This document shows positions 40,137 to 48,776 of a stretch of 64,000 bases of DNA, one piece after another; position 1 is the stretch's first letter; each line of letters starts with the position of its first letter. The stretch lies in assembly GCF_007858255.1 (NCBI RefSeq), contig NZ_VFEU01000026.1, positions 1-64,000 of the forward strand, read 5' to 3'. The translations under genes and the position numbers were made by a program. Source of the stretch: Pseudomonas rhodesiae. Its GTDB lineage: Bacteria > Pseudomonadota > Gammaproteobacteria > Pseudomonadales > Pseudomonadaceae. The notes beneath the pieces are model-generated. The model did no database searches and was not told the origin of the DNA. It was given only the letters and a program-made list of their open reading frames with translations.

Positions 40137-42284
40137 TCAGACCCGGAACTGATCCATCAACCCCTGTTGTTGATTGGCCAGGCTGTTCAGCGCCTGGCTC
40201 ACCCGCGCCGATTCATTGGCCTGTTCCGACAGCGATTCGGTCACATCGCGGATGGTCGCCACGTTGTGGTTGATCTCTTCGGCGACGGCGCTTTGCTCCT
40301 CCGCGGCACTGGCGATTTGCAGGTTCATATCGCTGATCACGGTGACCGCGTCGCCGATCTGGCGCAGTGCGGTGACGGCCTGGCCGACCTGTTCGACGCT
40401 GCCCTGAGCCTGGCGATAACTGCTGCCCATGGCACCAACCACGTCGGTGGTGCCGCTCTGCAAGTGCTCGATCACCAGGCGCGTTTCCTCCACCGATGCC
40501 TGGGTGCGTTGCGCCAGGTTGCGCACTTCGTCGGCCACTACTGCGAAGCCACGTCCGGCCTCACCGGCACGGGCGGCTTCAATCGCGGCATTGAGCGCCA
40601 GCAGATTGGTCTGCTCGGCGATGCCCCGGATCACTTCCAGCACCGAACCGATCTTCTCGCTGTTGGCCGAAAGGCCTTCGACCTGGGTCATGGCGGTGCT
40701 CATGTCCGCCGCCAGTTGACCAATATTGGCGGTGGTGCGGTCAATCACGTTGAGGCCATCGCGCGTCGCCTGGTCGGCCTCGCGCGCTGCCTGGGCCGCC
40801 TGTGCCGCGCTGCGGGCCACGTCCTGGGCGGTGGCGCTCATTTCATGGGAAGCAGTGGCCACCTGGTCGACCTGGCGGTACTGCTGCTCCATGCCGGCGC
40901 TGGTCTGGGTGGCGATCGCGGCCGACTGGTCGGCGGTGCCACGGGCGTCTTGTACCGAGCGTTTGACCTCGGCAATGATCGGCTGCAGTTTGTCGAGGAA
41001 ACGGTTGAACCAGCCGGCCAGTTGCCCCAGTTCATCGCGTTTGTCATAGGCCAGGCGCCGCGTCAGGTCGCCTTCGCCGCTGGCGATGTCTTCGAGCATG
41101 TGCGCCACCCCCAGGATCGGCCGGGTCACGCTGCGCGCCATCAGCCATACCAGAATCAGGCCGATCACCGCTGCCAGCAGGCCCAGGCTCAGTTCGAGCA
41201 GGGTGCCGCGCGTGTTGTCCGCATCCATTTGCGCCTTGAGGGCCTCGGCGGGACCTACCAGGACTTTTTCCGGCACGTCCAGCAATACGCCCCAGGGCTT
41301 GCCGTCGGGAATCGGTGCGAACGGCGCCAGCACTTTGAGTTGATGCTCGGTGCGCAGGCTGCTGATGCCGGTGCTGCCGGCCAGGGCGCCGATCAGTTGA
41401 GCGCCGCTGCGGCGGTCGACCTGGTCCAAACGCTGGCTGAGTTTGCTGGCGTCCGCGCTGTAGCCGGCGAGCAGGCCGGTGGGGCTGAGGATGCTGACCT
41501 GTGTCTGGCCGTCGTACAGCTTGGCGCTGGCCTGTTGGCTCACGGCCTGCAAACTGTTGAGGTTGATGTCCACCGACAGCGACGCGATGACTTTGCCGTT
41601 GGCCATCAACGGAAACACGATGCTGGTCATCAGCACGTTCTGGCCGTTGATCACATAAAAGTAGGGTTCGATCACGCAAGGCTTGAGGGTGCTGCGCGGG
41701 CAGGTGAACCAGGCGTTGGCCTTTTCGCCACTGGGGCCGACGGTGGTGTCGGTCATGTCGCTTTCCGGCAATGCCATGGAGGTCAACTGGCCGGGTGTCG
41801 GCTGCGACCAATACAGGGCGAAGCGGCCCTTGTCGTTGCTGCCCAGCTCGGTTTGGCCGGCGAACAACTCATCCTTGCCGTCCAGCGCATTGGCTTCGAA
41901 CACCAGGGACAGGCCCAACAGGTCCGGGTTGGCCTGCAACGCGGCTCTGACCTGGCGGGTCAGGTCTTCGCGGGTGTCGAAGGCGTCCAGAAAGCGCTTC
42001 TCCGCCTGCTCGCGCAAGAACAGCACCTGGCGGGCAAAGCCATGGCCATATTGATAAGCGTCCATGAATTGCCGACGGATACCCAGCGCCTGCACCTCGC
42101 CCTGGGCCTCGATACGTGCCTGGGCGGCTTCATTGAGCATCTGCATGCTGGAGGCTTTGACCTGCTCGGAACTCTGCGCCATGCGGTACAGCGACAAACC
42201 CACCAGCAGGCTCACGATTCCCAGCAGGCAGAGGCCGGCGAGCAGGGTGATTTTCCATTGAATGGAGAGTTGTCTGAGCGACAT
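40137..42284 (-). CDS. Methyl-accepting chemotaxis protein with a large Cache-type sensor
   Basis: A 715-residue chemoreceptor: transmembrane helix at about 12-32, a periplasmic Cache-type ligand domain of about 310 residues (with VIASLSVDINLNSLQAVSQQ and YFYVINGQNVLMTSIVF), a second helix near 360-380, a HAMP domain (RPILGVAHMLEDIASGEGDL) and a cytoplasmic signalling hairpin with the tip GIAEQTNLLALNAAIEAARA. It steers flagellar motion through CheA/CheW towards an unknown ligand. A near-perfect sigma28 promoter lies just upstream, placing it in the motility regulon. The ligand is not predictable; the Cache fold often binds amino acids or organic acids. Confidence 0.94.
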   Translation of the reverse strand: MSLRQLSIQWKITLLAGLCLLGIVSLLVGLSLYRMAQSSEQVKASSMQMLNEAAQARIEAQGEVQALGIRRQFMDAYQYGHGFARQVLFLREQAEKRFLDAFDTREDLTRQVRAALQANPDLLGLSLVFEANALDGKDELFAGQTELGSNDKGRFALYWSQPTPGQLTSMALPESDMTDTTVGPSGEKANAWFTCPRSTLKPCVIEPYFYVINGQNVLMTSIVFPLMANGKVIASLSVDINLNSLQAVSQQASAKLYDGQTQVSILSPTGLLAGYSADASKLSQRLDQVDRRSGAQLIGALAGSTGISSLRTEHQLKVLAPFAPIPDGKPWGVLLDVPEKVLVGPAEALKAQMDADNTRGTLLELSLGLLAAVIGLILVWLMARSVTRPILGVAHMLEDIASGEGDLTRRLAYDKRDELGQLAGWFNRFLDKLQPIIAEVKRSVQDARGTADQSAAIATQTSAGMEQQYRQVDQVATASHEMSATAQDVARSAAQAAQAAREADQATRDGLNVIDRTTANIGQLAADMSTAMTQVEGLSANSEKIGSVLEVIRGIAEQTNLLALNAAIEAARAGEAGRGFAVVADEVRNLAQRTQASVEETRLVIEHLQSGTTDVVGAMGSSYRQAQGSVEQVGQAVTALRQIGDAVTVISDMNLQIASAAEEQSAVAEEINHNVATIRDVTESLSEQANESARVSQALNSLANQQQGLMDQFRV

Positions 42285-42318
42285 CGGACATCCTTACCTG
42301 AAAACACAAAGAGCCCGT

Positions 42319-42345
42319 TTATCGGCCGCAGAAAGATTTTCTTTA
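42319..42345 (-). promoter_or_regulatory. Sigma28 (FliA) promoter for the 40137-42284 chemoreceptor
   Basis: On the minus strand TAAAGAAA, 11 bases, GCCGATAA. The second element is a perfect match to the FliA -10 consensus GCCGATAA, and the first matches TAAAGTTT at six of eight positions. It ends 35 bp before the start codon. Confidence 0.88.
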
Positions 42346-42532
42346 TTCAAACGATCAATTTAAACCTGCCGGAGCGGCGCGTCCCTCGGCAGCGGCTTTT
42401 GACATAGGGCCGCGCCTGCTGCAAAGTGCCCGCCCTCTAATAAGACCTCCTTGAAGCCTGCACACTGGCCGCCCTCCGATGGGCCGCTGGGGCGCGGGCA
42501 TGCCTGTTTTTCTGTTTCTGCTTGAGGTAACC

Positions 42533-43855
42533 ATGATTAACGCAGTCATCGCCGCGGTCGGCACCATGCTGGTGCTTAGCCTGTCCCGCGTGCATGTGGT
42601 CATCGCCATCATTGTCGGCGCCCTGGTGGGCGGTCTCACCGGCGGCCTGGGGATCGAAGCCACCCTCAGCGCCTTCAACGGCGGCCTCGGTGGGGGCGCG
42701 ACGGTGGCGTTGTCCTACGCCTTGCTCGGTGCATTCGCGGTGGCCATCGCCAAGTCCGGCCTGGCCCATGCCCTGGCCGACAAGGCCCTGCTGTTAGTGG
42801 ACCGTCAGGACGCCACTGGCGGCAGTCATGTCAAATGGCTGCTGATCGGTCTGTTGTGGGTAGTGGCGATTGCATCGCAAAACATCCTGCCGATTCACAT
42901 TGCGTTTATCCCGCTGCTGGTGCCGCCGCTGCTGTATGTGCTGACCAAGCTGCAATTGGATCGGCGCTTGATCGCCTGTGTGATGACCTTCGGCCTGATC
43001 ACGCCGTACATGTTCCTGCCGGTGGGCTTCGGCAATATCTTCCTCAACCAGATCCTGTTGGCCAACGTGGCCAAGAGCGGCGTGGACGTCAGCCAGGTCA
43101 ACGTGACTCACGCCATGGGCCTGCCGGCGCTGGGCATGGTGGTTGGCCTGCTGGTGGCGGTGTTTATCAGCTACCGCAAAAAGCGCGTGTACGACCTGGC
43201 GAAAATCGAGCGGGTCGAGCAGGTGGCGGTGCAGTACAACCCGCTGACCCTGCTGGTGGCCGGCGTGGCGATTGCCTCGGCGTTCATCATTCAGCTGTGG
43301 CTGGATTCGATGATCATCGGTGCGCTGGCCGGGTTCCTGATCTTCTCGGCCTCGGGCATCGTGCGCTGGCGCGAGACCGACGACCTGTTCACCGAAGGCA
43401 TGAAGATGATGGCGATGATCGGCTTCATCATGATCGCCGCCTCGGGGTTCGCCGAAGTGCTCAAGGCCACTGGGGACGTGCGTTCGCTGGTGGAAACTTC
43501 GGCTGCGTTCATCGGCCATAGCCGTGGGGTCGGCGCGCTGCTGATGTTGCTGGTGGGCCTACTGGTGACCATGGGCATTGGTTCGTCGTTTTCCACGGTG
43601 CCGATCCTGGCCGCGATCTTCGTGCCGTTGTGCGTGCAGTTGGGCTTCAGTCCGCTGGCCATTGTGTGCATCGTTGGCACGGCGGGGGCCCTGGGCGATG
43701 CTGGCTCGCCTGCGTCGGACTCCACCCTCGGTCCGACTTCCGGCCTGAATATCGACGGTCAGCACCACCACATCTGGGACACCGTGGTGCCGACATTCTT
43801 GCATTACAACCTGCCGTTGCTGGCCTTTGGCTGGTTGGCGGCCATGACCCTTTGA
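42533..43855 (+). CDS. Na+/H+ antiporter family protein (NhaC/YuiF-like)
   Basis: A 440-residue membrane protein with about 11-12 hydrophobic segments. It begins MINAVIAAVGTMLVLSLSRV and has Gly-rich intramembrane stretches such as IIVGALVGGLTGGLGIEATL, and a characteristic end GDAGSPASDSTLGPTSGLNI. This is the Na+/H+ antiporter-family pattern found in YuiF-like and putative amino-acid exchangers; the true substrate could be an amino acid. An AGGTAACC site precedes the ATG at 42533. It lies between two chemoreceptors, though no link to motility is visible. Confidence 0.85.
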   Translation: MINAVIAAVGTMLVLSLSRVHVVIAIIVGALVGGLTGGLGIEATLSAFNGGLGGGATVALSYALLGAFAVAIAKSGLAHALADKALLLVDRQDATGGSHVKWLLIGLLWVVAIASQNILPIHIAFIPLLVPPLLYVLTKLQLDRRLIACVMTFGLITPYMFLPVGFGNIFLNQILLANVAKSGVDVSQVNVTHAMGLPALGMVVGLLVAVFISYRKKRVYDLAKIERVEQVAVQYNPLTLLVAGVAIASAFIIQLWLDSMIIGALAGFLIFSASGIVRWRETDDLFTEGMKMMAMIGFIMIAASGFAEVLKATGDVRSLVETSAAFIGHSRGVGALLMLLVGLLVTMGIGSSFSTVPILAAIFVPLCVQLGFSPLAIVCIVGTAGALGDAGSPASDSTLGPTSGLNIDGQHHHIWDTVVPTFLHYNLPLLAFGWLAAMTL

Positions 43856-43865
43856 CCCCTGTTTC

Positions 43866-43896
43866 TGTAGGAAAGATTGGGTTCGCTCCTACAGAA
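43866..43896. repeat. REP-like inverted repeat overlapping a chemoreceptor promoter
   Basis: CTGTAGGA ... TCCTACAG is an 8-bp inverted repeat with an internal GATTGGGTTCGC, the Pseudomonas TGTAGGAGC-type REP. Its right arm supplies the TACAGAAC of the sigma28-like promoter listed next. Confidence 0.6.
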
Positions 43897-43916
43897 CACC
43901 TACCATCGGCCGATAC
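43890..43916 (+). promoter_or_regulatory. Sigma28-like promoter for the 43949 chemoreceptor
   Basis: TACAGAAC, 11 bases, GCCGATAC: one mismatch to the FliA -10 consensus and the correct spacing. It ends 32 bp before the start codon. Confidence 0.7.
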
Positions 43917-43948
43917 CCTCTCAAGTCGCTTAATAAGAGAGAAAAGCC

Positions 43949-45628
43949 ATGCGTCTGAGTCTGAAGGCCAAAGTCCTGTCCCTCGCCGTCGTGCCGGTGT
44001 TGCTGTTCGCGCTGGTCATCAGCCTCACCACGGTGTGGATTCTTCAGGGCCAGGCGCGCAGCGAGGTGGATGAAACCCGCCAGCGCCTGCTCAATAACGC
44101 CAAGGCCACGCTGCAAGGTTATGTGGAAGTGGCCATGAGCACCATTAAGCCGCTCTACGACGCCGCCGCGCCCGGCGATACGGCGGCGCGTGCCGAGGTG
44201 GTCAAGCTGCTGTCCAACATCAGCTACGGCAAGGACGGTTACTTCTTCGGCTACGACTCCGAGACCATCCGCCTGTTCAAGGGCAATAGCCCCGACGGCG
44301 TGGGCAAGAGTTTCAAAGACAACCGCGACCCCAATGGCGTCTACGTCAACCGCGACCTGGTCAAGGTCGGCAAGGACGGTAGCCATTACCTGCAATACAG
44401 CTCGACCCAGCCGGGGCAGACCGAACTGGTGCCCAAGCTTGGCTACACCGATTACCTGCCCAAGTGGGATATGGTCATCGGTACCTCGGTCAACCTCGAC
44501 GGCATCGAAGCCCAGGTGGCGGTGGTCGAGGCCAAGGTCAAAGCGCGCATGGAAGGTGTGTTGCTGAGTATCCTCGGCGTGGCCGTGGTGGTGTTGCTGG
44601 TGATCGCCGCTGCGGGCATGGTGCTGGCCAATACCATTTTGCGTCCGTTGCATTTGATGAAAGCCAACCTCGACGATATTGCCGCCGGCGAGGGTGACCT
44701 GACTCGGCGCCTGGCCATCACCAGCCAGGACGAGTTGGGCGAGCTGGCCGGCGCGTTCAACCGGTTTGTCGACAAGATCCACGGCCTGGTGCGCCAGATC
44801 ACCGAAATGACCGCACAGCTCACCGGCCTGGTGGGCCAGGTGTCCGACCAGGCCCACCGCTCGGAACAGGCCATGGAACGGCAGCGCCACGAGACGGACC
44901 AGGTCGCCACCGCCATCAATCAAATGTCGTCCGCCGCCCAGGAAGTGGCGCGCAGTGCCCAGGGCGCCTCGGTGGCCGCGCAGCAGACCGACGCCGAAGG
45001 CCAGGCCGCCAAGCGCGTGGTGGACGGCAGCATCGCGCAGATCCACGCGTTGGTGAACGACATCCGCAGCAGCGGCGTGTCCCTCGACAGCCTGCAACAG
45101 GATGTGACGTCGATTGTCAGCGTGTTGAGTGTGATCCGCTCGATTGCCGAGCAGACCAACCTGTTGGCCCTTAACGCCGCCATCGAGGCCGCGCGGGCCG
45201 GGGAGGCCGGTCGTGGCTTTGCGGTGGTGGCCGACGAAGTGCGCGCCCTGGCCAGCCGCACCCAGACCAGCACCCAAGAAATCCAGGGCATGATCGACCG
45301 CCTGCAAACCGGCACCGAAGCCGCCGTGGAAGCCATGCGCCGTTCCAGCGAGGCCGGCGATGGCACCTCGGCCCAGGCCAACCAGGCCGGAGCGTCGCTG
45401 GACACCATGGCCCAGCTGATTGCCACCATCAATTCAATGAACGCCCAGATCGCCAGCGCCGCCGAAGAACAAACCGCCGTGGCCGAAGAGATCAACCGCA
45501 GCGTGCATCAGATTGCCTCGGCGGTGGACAGCGTGGCCGATGAAACCCAACTGGGGGCCCAGACGTCGCGCAGCCTGGCGGACCTGGGCCAGCGCCTGGG
45601 GCAACTGGTCGGTCAGTTCAGGATCTGA
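43949..45628 (+). CDS. Methyl-accepting chemotaxis protein with single-Cache sensor
   Basis: A 559-residue chemoreceptor: helix 1 at about 9-32, a periplasmic sCache domain of about 150 residues (LLNNAKATLQGYVEVAMSTI, DGYFFGYDSETIRLFKG, LPKWDMVIGTSVNLDGIEAQ), helix 2 at about 203-228, HAMP, and a signalling domain with the tip SIAEQTNLLALNAAIEAARA. The DGYFF and KWDMVIGTSV pieces are the hallmark of the sCache_2 family, many of which bind small organic acids. It uses a sigma28-like promoter. It ends one base before the stop of the convergent trhP gene. Confidence 0.94.
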   Translation: MRLSLKAKVLSLAVVPVLLFALVISLTTVWILQGQARSEVDETRQRLLNNAKATLQGYVEVAMSTIKPLYDAAAPGDTAARAEVVKLLSNISYGKDGYFFGYDSETIRLFKGNSPDGVGKSFKDNRDPNGVYVNRDLVKVGKDGSHYLQYSSTQPGQTELVPKLGYTDYLPKWDMVIGTSVNLDGIEAQVAVVEAKVKARMEGVLLSILGVAVVVLLVIAAAGMVLANTILRPLHLMKANLDDIAAGEGDLTRRLAITSQDELGELAGAFNRFVDKIHGLVRQITEMTAQLTGLVGQVSDQAHRSEQAMERQRHETDQVATAINQMSSAAQEVARSAQGASVAAQQTDAEGQAAKRVVDGSIAQIHALVNDIRSSGVSLDSLQQDVTSIVSVLSVIRSIAEQTNLLALNAAIEAARAGEAGRGFAVVADEVRALASRTQTSTQEIQGMIDRLQTGTEAAVEAMRRSSEAGDGTSAQANQAGASLDTMAQLIATINSMNAQIASAAEEQTAVAEEINRSVHQIASAVDSVADETQLGAQTSRSLADLGQRLGQLVGQFRI

Positions 45629-46948
45629 TCAAACGTCGCGCATCAACAAGCCAAAGCGCAAATCCATCTCAACGGGCAGCGGGATATACACCGTGTGCCC
45701 GTCCCCCGGCGCTACGTCGATGGCTTCGTCCTTGGCGTTGCGCAGGCTGGCCAAGTCGAAGTGAAAATTGCCGGTGGGCGTCATCAATTCCAGGTGATTG
45801 CCCACGGCGAAGCGGTTCTTGACCTTGACCTCGGCCAGCTCGCCCCGGCGTTCGCCGGTCAGTTCGCCGACAAACTGCTGGCGCTCGGAGACGGAGCTGC
45901 CGTTCTGGTAGTTCTGGTACTCATCGTGGACGTGCCGGCGCAGGAAACCTTCGGTGTAGCCGCGCTGGGCCAAAGAGTCGAGGTCGGTCATCAGGTTGCG
46001 GTCGAACGCGCGACCGGCCACCGCATCGTCGATGGCGCGGCGATACACCTGGGTGGTGCGCGCGCAATAGAAGTGCGACTTGGTGCGGCCTTCGATCTTC
46101 AGCGAGTGCACGCCCATATGGGTCAGGCGCTCCACATGCTGTACGGCGCGTAGGTCCTTGGCGTTCATGATGTAGGTGCCGTGCTCGTCCTCGAACGCAG
46201 GCATCTGCTCGTTGGGGCGGTTGGCTTCCTGTAACAGAAACACCTGATCGGTGGGCGCACCGATACCCAGGGTCGGTTCCGGCGCGTATTGCTGCACGAT
46301 CTCGCCGGTGGCGTTTTCCACCGCCGGAGTGGCCTGGTACTTCCAGCGGCAGGCATTGGTGCAGGTGCCCTGGTTGGCGTCGCGCTTATTCATATAGCCC
46401 GAGAGCAGGCAGCGCCCGGAATACGCCATGCACAGGGCGCCGTGTACAAACACTTCCAGCTCCATGGCCGGCACCTGCTCACGGATTTCGCCGATCTCCT
46501 CCAGCGACAATTCCCGCGACAGAATCACCCGGCAGATCCCTTGCTGCTGCCAGAACTCCACGCTCGCCCAGTTCACCGTATTGGCCTGCACCGACAAGTG
46601 AATCGGCATCTGCGGGAAGTGTCGGCGCACCAGCATGATCAGCCCTGGATCGGACATGATCAGCGCATCCGGACCCATGGCGATCACCGGTGCCAGGTCC
46701 TTGAGGAAGGTCTTGAGCTTGGCGTTGTGCGGCGCGATGTTCACCACCACATAGAAGCGCTTGCCCTGGGCATGCGCTTCCTGGATACCGAGGGCCAGGT
46801 TGGCGTGATCGAACTCGTTATTGCGCACCCGCAGGCTGTAACGCGGTTGGCCGGCGTACACCGCATCGGCGCCGTAGGCGAAGGCGTAGCGCATGTTTTT
46901 CAGGGTGCCGGCGGGAGCGAGCAGTTCGGGGGCGATAACAGTGGGCAT
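45629..46948 (-). CDS. trhP: U32-family tRNA hydroxylation protein TrhP (YegQ)
   Basis: A 439-residue peptidase-U32 family protein very similar to E. coli YegQ/TrhP, which takes part in prephenate-dependent 5-hydroxyuridine formation at tRNA position 34. It shows PELLAPAGTLKNMRYAFAYG, the U32 signature ELEVFVHGALCMAYSGRCLL and the Cys set continuing in NQGTCTNACRWKY, which are probable iron-sulfur ligands, and SLKIEGRTKSHFYCA. Despite the family name no protease activity is expected. ATG 46948 is chosen on similarity. It is convergent with the chemoreceptor. Confidence 0.92.
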   Translation of the reverse strand: MPTVIAPELLAPAGTLKNMRYAFAYGADAVYAGQPRYSLRVRNNEFDHANLALGIQEAHAQGKRFYVVVNIAPHNAKLKTFLKDLAPVIAMGPDALIMSDPGLIMLVRRHFPQMPIHLSVQANTVNWASVEFWQQQGICRVILSRELSLEEIGEIREQVPAMELEVFVHGALCMAYSGRCLLSGYMNKRDANQGTCTNACRWKYQATPAVENATGEIVQQYAPEPTLGIGAPTDQVFLLQEANRPNEQMPAFEDEHGTYIMNAKDLRAVQHVERLTHMGVHSLKIEGRTKSHFYCARTTQVYRRAIDDAVAGRAFDRNLMTDLDSLAQRGYTEGFLRRHVHDEYQNYQNGSSVSERQQFVGELTGERRGELAEVKVKNRFAVGNHLELMTPTGNFHFDLASLRNAKDEAIDVAPGDGHTVYIPLPVEMDLRFGLLMRDV

Positions 46949-47157
46949 GGCGTAGGGTCGCAAAAAGGCGCGAGGGTAGTGCAGGGCGGGCGCGGGGTTA
47001 TTGATCCAGGTCATTTTTGTATCGCTGTGTATCCCCAGTTGCTGTGGATACACCCCGATTGATACGCAGCGATTTGCGACACAGGCGCGATACCTGCGGC
47101 CTTTCTAATCGGTTCCAACGAGGCACACCGCCTCGCCTCAACCGGGAGCCTATCGCC

Positions 47158-47421
47158 ATGAACACCAAAGCCCTCTATGCCGGCTGCCTGTTCGCCGCGC
47201 TCAATATCTGCACCTTGTCAGCGCGCGCTGAAGCCAGTGCCAATCAGCAGACCTACACCTACGGCACGCACTTGGATATCCGCAAAGTACTGTCGATCAC
47301 TGAAGACGCCGGGCCGACATGCGGCGTGGTGGGTGCGCGGATGACCTACCTCGATTCCAACGGCATCACACAGGTCCTGAACTACCAGAAAGTGTCCGAC
47401 GCCTGCATCGGCGACAACTGA
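47158..47421 (+). CDS. DUF2790 family small secreted protein
   Basis: An 87-residue protein with a signal peptide (MNTKALYAGCLFAALNICTL, cleavage near ARA-EA) and the DUF2790 core YGTHLDIRKVLSIT, CGVVGARMTYLDSNGITQVL and a second Cys near the end, likely in a disulfide with the first. DUF2790 proteins are common in Pseudomonas; several are induced by copper or other stress, but no mechanism is known. The next gene encodes a thiol-oxidoreductase membrane protein 30 bp downstream, which may be co-transcribed. The ATG is set by the signal peptide. Confidence 0.85.
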   Translation: MNTKALYAGCLFAALNICTLSARAEASANQQTYTYGTHLDIRKVLSITEDAGPTCGVVGARMTYLDSNGITQVLNYQKVSDACIGDN

Positions 47422-47451
47422 GTCCGCCATGCGCGACCCAAGGTGAACATC

Positions 47452-48669
47452 ATGCTATTGATCGCATTCCTGGGCGGCATTCTGACCGTCCTCAGTCCTT
47501 GTATCCTGCCGGTGGTACCGTTTTTGTTCGCCGGTGTCGACCGCACGCGTCGCTCAATCCTGCTGACCCTCGGCGGCATGGCACTGACCTTCGCGCTGAT
47601 CGCCAGCCTGGCGGTGGTCAGCAGCGAATGGGTGGTGCGCACCAACGCCACCGGCCGGCATGTGGCGTTGATCGTGATGGTGCTGTTTGCGCTGTCGTTG
47701 ATCTCCGCGCGGATCGGTGGCTGGTTGGCGCGCCCCTTCGTACTGCTGGGCAATCGCATTGATCCCGACAGTCGGGCGCTGTCGGGACCGCTCAAGTCGC
47801 TGCTGATCGGGGTCGCCACGGGCTTGTTGTGGGCGCCGTGCGCCGGGCCGATCCTTGGGGTGATCCTGACCGGTGCAATGCTGCAGGGCGCCAATGCGCA
47901 GACCAGTTTGTTGCTGCTGGCTTATGGCTTGGGCAGCGCGCTGTCCCTGGGCACACTGATCTTCGCCGGACGTAGCCTGGTAAACCGGCTCAAAGCATCG
48001 ATTCCGCTTACCGGTTGGCTGCGGCGGTGCGCTGGGGTGGCGGTATTGGCGGCTGCGGTGCTGATAACTACCGGGGCCGACCGAACCCTGCTGGCCCGCA
48101 CGTCTTCCGAGGGCGTCAGTCGCCTGGAGAGCGGCGTGCTGGAAAACGTGCCCAAGGTGGTCGATTACCTGGTAAGCAAGGTCAAGGCCGCGCCGCTGGC
48201 CGATAGCGATCAAGGTGCGATGCCGTCGTTGTCCGGCGCCGTTGAATGGCTCAACTCGCCGGAACTGACCGCGCAGGCGCTCAAAGGCAAAGTGGTGCTG
48301 GTGGATTTCTGGACCTATGACTGCATCAACTGCCAGCACGCCCTGCCGTATGTCAAAGCGTGGGCTGAGAAATACGCCAAGGACGGCTTGGTGGTGATCG
48401 GTGTCCATACACCGGAATACGGGTACGAGCGCATCATCGACAACGTGAAGGCCCAAGTGCGCAAACTGGGAATCGCCTACCCGGTGGCCATCGACAATAA
48501 CTACGCGATCTGGCGCAACTTCGACAATCAGTACTGGCCCGCCCATTACCTGATCGATGCCAAGGGCCGCATACGCTACAGCCACTTCGGCGAAGGACGC
48601 TACGAAGCTCAGGAACGGATGATTCGGGAATTGTTGGACGAGGCCAAGGCAGGCGTTTCGCCCCCATGA
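47452..48669 (+). CDS. DipZ-like protein: CcdA membrane domain fused to a thioredoxin domain
   Basis: A 405-residue protein. The N-terminal half is a CcdA/DsbD-like membrane domain with six or more helices, starting LIAFLGGILTVLSPCILPVV and with LLWAPCAGPILGVILTGAM, so both membrane Cys are present. The C-terminal half is a periplasmic TlpA/thioredoxin domain with the redox motif DFWTYDCINCQHALPY (CINC) and PVAIDNNYAIWRNFDNQYWP. It carries electrons from cytoplasmic thioredoxin to periplasmic thiols, as in DipZ proteins; the extra C-terminal domain of mycobacterial DipZ is absent. The ATG at 47452 has AAGG eight bases upstream; a GTG three codons earlier overlaps that site. Confidence 0.9.
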   Translation: MLLIAFLGGILTVLSPCILPVVPFLFAGVDRTRRSILLTLGGMALTFALIASLAVVSSEWVVRTNATGRHVALIVMVLFALSLISARIGGWLARPFVLLGNRIDPDSRALSGPLKSLLIGVATGLLWAPCAGPILGVILTGAMLQGANAQTSLLLLAYGLGSALSLGTLIFAGRSLVNRLKASIPLTGWLRRCAGVAVLAAAVLITTGADRTLLARTSSEGVSRLESGVLENVPKVVDYLVSKVKAAPLADSDQGAMPSLSGAVEWLNSPELTAQALKGKVVLVDFWTYDCINCQHALPYVKAWAEKYAKDGLVVIGVHTPEYGYERIIDNVKAQVRKLGIAYPVAIDNNYAIWRNFDNQYWPAHYLIDAKGRIRYSHFGEGRYEAQERMIRELLDEAKAGVSPP

Positions 48670-48776
48670 AGAGGGCGGTTTGCGGGGGTGCGATAAATAA
48701 GGGCACTCCCAGGTTTCGTCGCGGACTAAGCATCAGGGCCTACACAGGCCCATTGCTTTTCTGACATGGACCGGAC

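Noticed and set aside
42479..42532. Upstream extension of the antiporter gene to 42479
   Set aside because: The extra residues do not match the family and the AGGTAACC site is directly before the ATG at 42533.
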